DNA of 64,000 bases from Ypsolopha sequella (Eukaryota > Arthropoda > Insecta > Lepidoptera > Ypsolophidae): NCBI GenBank assembly GCA_934047225.1, contig OW203986.1:21517221-21581220 (forward strand), given 5' to 3'. The notes under the pieces are model-generated. The model saw only the letters and a list, made by a program, of their open reading frames with translations. It did no database searches and was not told the DNA's origin. Positions within the stretch are counted from its first letter, which is position 1. Each line of letters begins with the position of its first letter. Both the position numbers and the translations under genes were made by a program. Positions 56,292 through 64,000 of the stretch are shown here, piece after piece.

Positions 56292-57898
56292 CACTCTTTT
56301 GCAAAAAAAACGGACACCTAAGGAAATTTACATTCTAAGGTCGATTCGAGTTAATTAAATGAAATTTAATTGTTTGACGTAGTCTGTACTGTATACTTAT
56401 AATCGTATAAATTAATACGCGTGAAGTGAATTCAAGCAATTTTTTAGAAAAATTAAGGAAGATTTTTTTTAAAACCGGTGGTGTACGTGGCCAAACAATA
56501 AAAAGTGGTCGGCAATAAAGACAAGAAGATTTTTTTACTTGTTTTAATTAAATAAAGATACAAATGTAAAAACCTAATAACGAGTGTGACCTCCTCTTGC
56601 CAAAATCACAGCTTGAATCCTTCTGGGCATACTTTCCACGATGTTTTTAATAACGTTTTGAGGAATACGTTCCCACTCTTCTGCAATGACTCTTTTTAGC
56701 TCCCTGATGTTTTGTGGAGCAGGTTGCACTGATCTTACCCGTCTCTTTAGAACATCCCAGACATGCTCAATTGGCTTGAGGTCAGGACTTCGAGCTGGCC
56801 AATCTAAACGACGGATCCCAACTTCTTGCATGTACGCTTCCACGTCGCCAGATCGGTGCGGGCAAGCATTGTCGTCCATAAAAATGGAATCATCCCCAAG
56901 TGCAGTCAATGCGGGTTGTGCATATGGAATTATGACTTCCATTATGTACCGTTGTGCATTTAATGTTCCATTTTCTATGAAAACTAACTCCGTACGCTCC
57001 GTCGAATTAATTGTTGCCCAAAACATAACGGAGCCTCCGCCATAAGGAGTGATTTCTTCGTAACACACTTCCGCATAGCGTTCCTGTGGTCTTAGAAGCA
57101 CTCGCCGGCGTCGCTCCTCTCCACACAAAGAGATTCTAGCTTCATCAGAAAACAATACTTTATTCCAGCCCTCCAGAGTCCATGAAGCACAGTTTTGAGC
57201 AAACTGAAGTCGAGCAACACGGTGCTCACGGAGTAATTCAGGGTCCCGAGCCGGGCGGTAACTCCTGATATTGGCAGCCAAAAGCCTCCTCCTGACCGTC
57301 CACAAGCTAACTTCTACTCCTCTTACTTCTTCAAGGCTCTTCTTCAGGTCCACACTTGACGCCTTACGATTCCGCAACGCCTGACTCATCAAAAAGCGTT
57401 CATCTCTTGGTTCTGTGCATCGTTTTCTTCCCGAACCGCGTCCTCTTTTGACAGAACCGGTCTCTTGATATCGTTGCCAAGTCCTCTGGACAGTTGAACG
57501 ACTCACATTTAGCCGCTGAGACACGTAAGTTTGCGAACAACCTTCTTCAAATAGGGCTTTAATTTGACCGGCTCTTATCGCTTTATCACTCATATCAAAA
57601 AGTGGTATTTAATGTAAAGAGAAAGATAAAAATGTTTAATTTGCAGAAAATATCCAAAAAGTTTTAAAATTTTAGTAATCAGTAAAAAAATCGTTTCAGC
57701 AATTCGCGCCATTAGTAAAGCAATTTAACAATAATCCACAATAATCATAATTTTTCTTTTGTTGATTTCCACATTTAAATTTGGAACTTAAAGAATCATG
57801 CCAGGATGCTTCAAATAACATGACAATACATATAAAACCTCTTTCTTGTTCTCCTTCAGAAAAAAATCTAAAGTGTCCGTTTTTTTTGCAAAAGAGTT
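56292..57898 (-). mobile_element. Full-length Tc1 transposon
   Basis: TIRs of about 26 bp (ACTCTTTTGCAAAAAAAACG) at both ends and TA flanks (56290-56291 and 57899-57900). The transposase gene inside is intact. Near-perfect TIRs indicate a recent insertion. Confidence 0.9.
56574..57593 (-). CDS. Tc1-like transposase (DD34E), intact
   Basis: 339 residues in one exon, a normal Tc1 length. The N-terminus holds a paired-like HTH (IKALFEEGCSQTYVSQRLNV, then SRSTVQRTWQRY), a GRGSGRKR hook and a second HTH (VSLWTVRRRLLAANI). The catalytic triad is Asp in VLFSDEARI, Asp in IFMDDNACPHR and Glu in PDLKPIEHVWD, with 34 residues between the last two. No stop or frame break. It cuts and re-pastes its own element at TA. 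It separates two OBP-like exons but is unrelated to them. Confidence 0.95.
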   Translation of the reverse strand: MSDKAIRAGQIKALFEEGCSQTYVSQRLNVSRSTVQRTWQRYQETGSVKRGRGSGRKRCTEPRDERFLMSQALRNRKASSVDLKKSLEEVRGVEVSLWTVRRRLLAANIRSYRPARDPELLREHRVARLQFAQNCASWTLEGWNKVLFSDEARISLCGEERRRRVLLRPQERYAEVCYEEITPYGGGSVMFWATINSTERTELVFIENGTLNAQRYIMEVIIPYAQPALTALGDDSIFMDDNACPHRSGDVEAYMQEVGIRRLDWPARSPDLKPIEHVWDVLKRRVRSVQPAPQNIRELKRVIAEEWERIPQNVIKNIVESMPRRIQAVILARGGHTRY

Positions 57899-57981
57899 TA
57901 CTAAATACAAAATACTTCGTTAATTCAATTTAATTGCTAATCAACTATAATATTTTTGTTTTGTTTTACTTTAACACAACA

Positions 57982-58287
57982 TTAAATTTTCAAAAGTTCT
58001 TGATGTAATAATGAAGGAGGAGTCTTTATAAGTATGCATCTAAAGATTTTCATTGTAGTTTCAAGGGTTGTAAATCCACTCTTTTTATTACATTTTTGGA
58101 AAATAGACTCAAGTTGCTCCTTATCGGCATCATCGGGATATCTGTCGATTATTTTGGGAACATCAATTGTGCCATTTTTATTTACGCCAAACCAGAATTT
58201 ACTAAACATGCAGTTAATCCACTGGTTTAGTCGCCTATTCTTGTTTGTATCAATAACTCTGTTCTCCATACATTCAATGATTTCATC
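57982..58287 (-). CDS. OBP-like terminal exon, second subfamily, copy 2
   Basis: Begins after acceptor TTTCTGCAG at 58287: DEIIECMENRVIDTN, NQWINCMFSKFWFGV, GTIDVPKIIDRYP, FQKCNKKSGFTTLETT, KIFRCILIK, stop at 57982. It has an extra KNRRL segment compared with copy 1. Open throughout, with the same minus-C cysteine spacing. No signal-peptide exon was found on its upstream side. It lacks the fold-back MITE that flanks its two paralogues. Confidence 0.45.
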   Translation of the reverse strand, partial: DEIIECMENRVIDTNKNRRLNQWINCMFSKFWFGVNKNGTIDVPKIIDRYPDDADKEQLESIFQKCNKKSGFTTLETTMKIFRCILIKTPPSLLHQELLKI

Positions 58288-58604
58288 CTGCAGAAAGAAG
58301 AACATTCAAATTAATTATTTCATCCACGAATAAACAACATAATCATGAATTTAAAAAATGTGTCTATGAATAAAAGGTTTATTTATTGCAACGAATTAAA
58401 ATTCATGTTTTTTTTATACATGTATTTTTCAAGTATACTTGCAAGGTACTTACAAAATTTAATACAATAAAAATAATTTCACGTCGAATAAAAGTCCCAG
58501 GCTAAATTAACACGATGGTAAAAAGTACAATTTTTCTACATAGTCAAATGTGAACAATTGCTAGAGAGTAATAAAAATTGTAGCTGAGAATTTACGTATA
58601 GATA

Positions 58605-58850
58605 AGAAAGAAAGAAAGAAAATATTTATTTAGGACCAAAATCCGTATCTTAGTTAGTAACAATTAATCTACACACAAAATCAAAAAAACACAAAAACAG
58701 AATACAGAAAAGGTAGCAGAAGTCGCTGTTGCAGACACCAAACAATTAAATTGAGTGGTGGCTACAACAACATCCATTCCAGAATTCCAGAACGGGACTG
58801 TCCCAACGATCAACAATGCCCTCCAAGATGCTGTTGGATAACTTTAAAGT
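58605..58850 (-). mobile_element. LINE 3' end fragment
   Basis: On the plus strand the fragment begins with GAAAGAAAGAAAGAAAATAT, a simple-repeat tail, and continues into a GGACTGTCCCAACGATC block. Orientation is minus. No RT motif remains; retroposon origin is inferred from the tail. Confidence 0.4.
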
Positions 58851-58888
58851 CAAAAGTGATAAAAGAAGACTAACTTAATTCATAAATA

Positions 58889-59120
58889 CACTGGCCTGCA
58901 AAACTAAGTACTACACTTTTTAAATTTTAATTTTTTCTTAACTATAGAAGTTAGAGATTTAAAATAATCACATAGTGAAGTTGTCCTTATAGTTCCCTAT
59001 AGTTTCAAAGAAAGCTGATAAAATTTGCTATAAAACGTTCTTTATTTTAAACCTCTAACTTCTATAGTTTAGAAAAAAAACAAACTTAAAAAGTGTAGTA
59101 CTTAGTTTTGCAGGCCAGTG
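58889..59120. mobile_element. 232-bp TA-flanked MITE
   Basis: Ends CACTGGCCTGCAAAACTAAG and, inverted, CTTAGTTTTGCAGGCCAGTG, TIRs of about 35 bp, with TA on both sides (58887-58888 and 59121-59122). A Tc1/mariner-type transposase is the likely driver. Confidence 0.85.
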
Positions 59121-62100
59121 TAGTTACGCATAGATACATACATACATATACTCATGCCTGTCTCCCAAAGAAGTAAGCAGAAACCACATCCAGACACACC
59201 TCTTTCGCCTTTACCACATCTATCAATCTAGTTTACAAACTCTTCTATTCCGTACTTTTGATGTTGCCCTTCTTCAGTATGTTACCAATTTGGTCAGCAT
59301 ACGTCCTTCTAGCGCGATCTGGTCAAGCTGTACCTTTCACGCATGCTACTCTATTACTAAAGTTTATGAGACAGAGTAATAATGTGCTTACCATAGCGAA
59401 CACAATCGACAAAACTGTTAAAAAAACCAATAATTTTGACAAATGCATTTAGAAAATATAGTGGTAACTCTGAAAAGATATATTTTAGATCTGGAGATCT
59501 CAAGGCCATTTGCGCATGAGGCGTTTCCGTAGTCCTTGCGACTGCGCTCAGAATTCGAGAACTCACAACACCCACCACTGCGCTCAGAATTCAAGAACTC
59601 TCAGTACCCACCACTACGCCACAAGTCAAGAATCGTATTAAATGCGTTATGGTTTCTAAAAACTCAAATAATTTTCCACAATCGAGATAAATATTTTTTC
59701 AATATTTTATAAATAGACGATGTTTATGTCTGACTAATATAAAAAAACTTCATTCATGCAATGTGTATAATGGAGATGAGTTCAGAGCTTTTACTTTTTA
59801 CAATTATAAGAAATTTATTTAAAAACATAAGATTTTTCATTGCATTTGAAATGTGCAATACAATAAGTACACTACAAATAGCTTTATTGTTAAACCACAA
59901 AAGAAAATAATACAATAATACAATAGGTATATCATTTGATCATTGTTTTGTTTATGAATTTTTAAAGTATTTTTAGATATGACGTCACTTCAGGCATTTT
60001 AGGCATTGTACTGATTGTGATGTGTGATTGCTTAGAAAAAAAGTGATCTGGCACTGTCTGTCTCCTCATTCAGATTCATTCATTCATTCATTCAGTCAGA
60101 AGCAAATTATTATACATTTATCTTGATAGCAAAGACACATTTCTGAACAGCCTTTTCTCAAGTGACGTCACACGAAGGAAAATGGAAGTTGCAGCTTTTT
60201 CGTAAAAATATTCATCATCATGAGTTTTTTTAGACAACATGTTCTAAAATAAGGCTTACTAAACCAAAATCTTGTAATGGTTTTCGAATTACTTACACAC
60301 CTTAACATAATTTAATCTAAACAAGTTATTGAAATTAGGTCTTCAAACATACCAATAGGGATTATGTACAAAACTCAAATGTGTTTTATTAGATGGATTT
60401 TAAAAATATCTGGATTTTTGATTTTGAAAATTTTGCCGGCACATTTCTTTTAAAAAAAAAATTAAAGCCATACATACATTTTTCTCTTTTGCCCTGAATC
60501 CGCCCCTCTAGTACTTCTAGCACTACGCGTTCTTTAGCTTAGAGTGAGAGTGAAAAAATAAAATTTAAATAGCCTCTTAAGGGATATGCAAGCATATCCA
60601 GCTTAAAGATATGCTTATGAGAAAGTGATGCTTATATTTAATTATTTCTAACGTCGGTTTGAAAGTACATTCATTCACCAACTTAAGTTCTTGGAAAAGT
60701 CTTGGTTTTATTGCTCGAGAAGCCAGCACGCTGTTATCAGCTTGTCTCTGTCAGTGCCGGACCGAGTTCAGGATTTCAGCTATTTATTGCGATCCCACGG
60801 GATCCAGGAATTTACGCGAGAAGAGATAAAAGAGCTGTAGTTGTAGGGATAGTTTTTGGTTTTCGTTATAATGGGAAAGCTGATTAGGGATCGAATGGAC
60901 GTGTCCCTTGTCGAGAAATACCAGTATATTTTATAGTAACTGATTAATTAGTTATAGCAAATCACATAACTTTTTGAATTTCTGAAAAATTCCCTTATTC
61001 CCGAAGTAAGCGATAGCGATATTTATCATTTTTAGTATGAAATCGTGTCAGATGACGTCACGAGGGACGCCGTTAAGCTCACTTTGATTGCCAATAACCT
61101 CGTAAATTTTCGAGTTATCAAAAAAAAAAAAATTGTGTTGTTTTTAGCTTTTTAAACGCAATTGATTTTCATAATAACCTTTAAGTAGGAGACGGGCTCT
61201 TTGATCGTGTTCAATTTATTTACAGTTTTTATACATAAATAGTTAAAAATTTGTTAAATCCAACATAAGATCAGTAAATCACAATATTTCCGAGTGAGTG
61301 GATTATGGAGGAATTTGATAGAAAGTGTGTCTGTTAACCTTATATAAAATTATCTTTTAGCTCAAAGCAAATCCCACTCTCAATGCAGCTGTAGAAAAAA
61401 CTAAACTTAACTATAAAGGTTCAGCAAATTCAAACAAACTCCAACGTTAAGTTTGCTCTGTCAAGCATTACTTTATTCATTTATAATTTGCATTATTTTA
61501 TTTATTTACAATTATCAAATCGTAAGGTTGTGTTTGCACTAGAGGAAAAATTTATAGAAATGTTATCCTTCCTACGGCTCCGCCGCGCTAATGGAGGAAA
61601 TAAATGAATAGCCTGTATTACATCTAAATACCTATTACAGCTAAGGCTGCCTTTGATTTACGCGAGAAAAACTTGACATTTCGGTCAACTTAAGAGTGAC
61701 CTTCATCAGTGCTCCGGTGCGACACCCTCCTCGCGAGGGTGTCCCTGCTACCTTTTACACAAAAAATCTACATTGGGCCCACGTCGTTTTAATAAACCTT
61801 TTTGCCAAATATCAGGCTTGTATGCCTTATATATCTGAAGATTTCATGATTGTATCTAGCTAGAAATCTATCTAGCTATGTCTCATCTCTGTGAAAAGTC
61901 GTTTTCTGCGAGTTTTCACGAGAAATCACCTATACCTGTATAAAACGAAAATTTCGCATTAGTTGATAAGCACGTCAGCACCTCAGTTGGTTCCACAAAA
62001 CTATTAATAAGGAATAGAATTGCCATGAAAGCCGTGACTGCGACGCACCGATTTGATCAATACGTCAAGACATAACCCGCGGGCCTCTCATTTCACAACC

Positions 62101-62129
62101 GAACGCGTTAGAACAAACATATAGTAAAA
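59121..62129. other. Intergenic region without a recognised gene
   Basis: Contains a TACATACATACATATACTCA moth-type repeat at 59135-59170, a near-repeat of CTGCGCTCAGAATTC at 59540-59590, a CATTCATTCATTCATTCA run near 60080, and several TGACGTCA words (60161, 61033 and others). The frame at 60702-60887 has no known motif. Confidence 0.4.
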
Positions 62130-62212
62130 ATGGTGTATTGCAGCGTGGCAAATTGTTCTAACTCTTCAAATAACGCAAGTAAGACATCCAAAGGAATTTT
62201 ATTTCACTCATA
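62130..62212 (+). pseudogene. THAP-domain first exon fragment
   Basis: An ATG is followed by VYCSVANCSNSSNNASK and GILFHS, the opening of a THAP zinc finger (C-x4-C, then the LFH strand). The frame then meets TAA. It resembles exon 1 of the transposase at 20481 in design, not in sequence. It may be the remnant of a THAP transposon or an exon whose donor (TAAGTAATT) has decayed. Confidence 0.4.
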
Positions 62213-62324
62213 AGTAATTTGAACATGTACGAGTATATACTGTGATATTTACAGAATAAACCTTGCGGTAAATAAAATTTCAACCTTACCATGAAATATT
62301 TATGGTTGAGTCAACGACATTCTA

Positions 62325-62350
62325 ATGTCGTTGGGTTGAGTGAATAGCGT
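62325..62350. repeat. Short palindrome
   Basis: CAACGACATTCTAATGTCGTTG can form a 9-bp stem with a short loop. No function inferred. Confidence 0.4.
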
Positions 62351-62871
62351 TGAAATTAGACAATATTATGTCCATTGCAGGTTAGAATATTAACGCCGCA
62401 ATGTATATTTTTCAAACATTATCACCACGGACACATATTTTACACATATGTATAATTGCTTAGCACAGTGCCATGACGTGTTTGGTATTTTACATTAAGC
62501 TTCGTAGAAATACGGTGTTATTTTGGCTGTATGAAGACGGGTGAATCTATGTGTGCGCCGTGTATGTTTACTAACTAATACTACTAACGTTATCCCAAAA
62601 AGTGGCGACAGAGGTGCTGGTATAAAGTTTGTGTCACGCCATCCCCGTGGTTGGTTCCGATAGTTTTTGTATGGTCCTGTGACAGACTTTGTAGACGAAA
62701 TATATATCACTGTAAATATTTTACATTTTTAGAATGTACATATGTGTATTAAATCACACTATTCACAGTAGGTACGTAGACCATAAAACACATTTGTCTG
62801 TATGTACATACACTCTAATGTATATTGAGAACCACTTAACAGATTTTGATGAGGTTTTCATTGTTACTGTC

Positions 62872-62997
62872 GCAGGTAAATTGTCAAAGCAGTGAAATTA
62901 TAATTAGGTTAGGTTAGGTTAGAAAGATTTAAAATATACTAACAAAAACCTACCGGAAATTGTAATTTCCCGGCTCTGACAATTTACCTGCGACGTT
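62872..62997. mobile_element. Small inverted-repeat element
   Basis: Left arm GCAGGTAAATTGTCA and inverted right arm TGACAATTTACCTGC enclose a GGTTAGGTTAGGTTAG run. A partial relative lies at 63384-63465 (AAAATTTACCTGCGACG). Confidence 0.5.
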
Positions 62998-63259
62998 ACC
63001 GTGAGAGTTTCTTTGTAAAGGTTTTAAGATACCTATTTACAAATGTTACTACTCAGCTGTAACCAACAAAAGGTGAAAAACAGGAAATATAAAAAAAAAC
63101 CAAGGGTTTCGTACCATTATCTATAACGGGAGTAAAAAAAATACGTTTGTTCTCTAGCTCCCTTAAATATTTATTCTATTCTATTTTTTGGTATTTTTTG
63201 TTATAGCGGGAACAGAAATACATCATCTGTGAAAATTTCATCTACGAGTATCTAACTAT

Positions 63260-63378
63260 CACGGTTCACGAGATACAGCCTAGTGACAGACGGACAGTCA
63301 GACGGACAGATAGAGGGACAGCGGAGTCTTAGTAATAGGGTCCCGTTGGTTACCCTTTGGGTACGGAACCCTAAAAAT
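63260..63378. repeat. Dispersed moth-type repeat
   Basis: Contains AGACGGACAGTCAGACGGAC and GGTACGGAACCCTAAAAA, the same repeat type as at 24840-24930 and 37590-37760. Confidence 0.5.
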
Positions 63379-63469
63379 ACCAAGAAAAACCTACCGTGCA
63401 ATTATAATTTTACAATTATAATTTCACGGCTCTGAAAATTTACCTGCGACGTTACCATGAGAGTTAACT

Positions 63470-64000
63470 CCGCCTCGATGCTTGCTTTTGTATGCCTTGC
63501 ACTGCTGCTTTGTTTTCCTATGCACGCTTTCTCTTTCACACTTGTGCCAGTAGCCGGTTGTGGGCCTACAAGGGCCAGCATGGTGCCGGTCCCAAGCCCG
63601 GTTAAGGGTGAGGCCATGCGGGGTGGTTATCTTCTGGGGGGGAGGGGCTCCCATGTGAGGACTCAAACTCCCATGGGCTGTTCCTCTCACCCCGGGGACG
63701 ACTAAACTTGCATGGCCCCAGCCTGAAAGGAGGAGGGCCGACCCGTGGGCATCCTAGTACCATACTGATACTGGTACTAGGATGTCCACTAACAGCCGTG
63801 TGTCCAAAGAACGGAGACACCGGCTGTACCCCCAACAGGGAATGAGTCTGCCTGCTGGGTAGGCCGAAGGGTCAAACCCACACAACATCAACTCTAAACA
63901 ACACCACTCTCACAAGCACTTACAGCCAGGAACACTATACACACACAATATCACCAACACTAACAGGTGCAGGGCCGCACCCTTCACATGACCTGAAGGC
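63470..64000 (+). other. GC-rich segment, possibly a retroelement 5' end
   Basis: A sharp change from AT-rich to GC-rich sequence near 63470, continuing to the window edge. A TAGTACCATACTGATACTGG palindromic zone lies at 63755-63785, and CA-rich CACTCTCACAAGCACTTACA follows. No protein motif is readable before the window ends, so the 5' untranslated region of a non-LTR element is only a guess. Confidence 0.25.

Noticed and set aside
56686..57045. 119-codon frame on the plus strand
   Set aside because: Antisense shadow of the Tc1 transposase.
58600..58625. GAAA simple repeat as a regulatory satellite
   Set aside because: It is best read as the tail of a truncated LINE.
1..64000. CRISPR arrays, prophage or operons
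   Set aside because: Short regular spacers are absent, genes are spliced, and the repeats are eukaryotic transposons.

Overview
The window looks like repeat-dense nuclear DNA from a moth or butterfly (Lepidoptera). The reasons are AT-rich spacer, spliced genes with GT-AG introns, insect-type odorant-binding-protein-like exons, tRNA-headed SINEs of a kind I associate with moths, and a mix of Tc1/mariner, ISL2EU-like, MULE, hAT, piggyBac-type, BEL/Pao, LINE and DIRS-like elements. No rRNA, free-standing tRNA gene, CRISPR array or bacterial-type operon is visible.

The probable host genes form one theme: a minus-strand array of small secreted proteins resembling minus-C odorant-binding proteins. 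In units at 7.6-9.9 kb, 22.7-31.6 kb and 34.0-35.7 kb I can assemble a 19-codon signal-peptide exon, a short linking exon and a terminal exon. A fourth unit at 2.3-2.5 kb keeps only its first exons. A second subfamily appears as terminal exons at 54.5 and 58.0 kb plus a decayed one at 53.0 kb. The units are segmental duplicates, and a fold-back MITE sits in an intron of most of them.

Mobile DNA fills most of the rest. From left to right: a 1.16-kb TIR element (0.1-1.3 kb); LINE and DD41D mariner relics (3.4-5.4 kb); a DIRS-like tyrosine-recombinase retroelement relic (5.7-7.0 kb); a second DD41D mariner with nested elements (10.9-14.6 kb); SINE and RTE-like fragments (14.6-15.3 kb); and a two-gene ISL2EU-like transposon with both genes open (about 16.2-21.4 kb: SWIM+YqaJ nuclease, and THAP+DDE transposase, convergent). 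A CR1/Jockey-group LINE split by a 3.7-kb element carrying a decayed YqaJ gene follows (23.7-30.2 kb). A SINE is split by a second copy of that element, which is itself split by a MULE with a SWIM zinc finger (37.8-43.7 kb). A third DD41D mariner is split by a BEL/Pao LTR retrotransposon with a third, inverted LTR (44.2-50.7 kb). The right side holds hAT, piggyBac-type and TA-target MITEs and an intact Tc1 transposon (54.0-59.1 kb), a THAP exon fragment (62.1 kb) and a GC-rich segment, possibly a retroelement 5' end, running off the window.

Because several insertions have an empty paralogous site inside the same window, the order of events can be read directly: the OBP units duplicated, then LINE, SINE and mariner elements inserted, then YqaJ elements, the MULE and BEL inserted into those. 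The sequences most likely still functional are the ISL2EU-like gene pair, the Tc1 transposase and three OBP-like genes.
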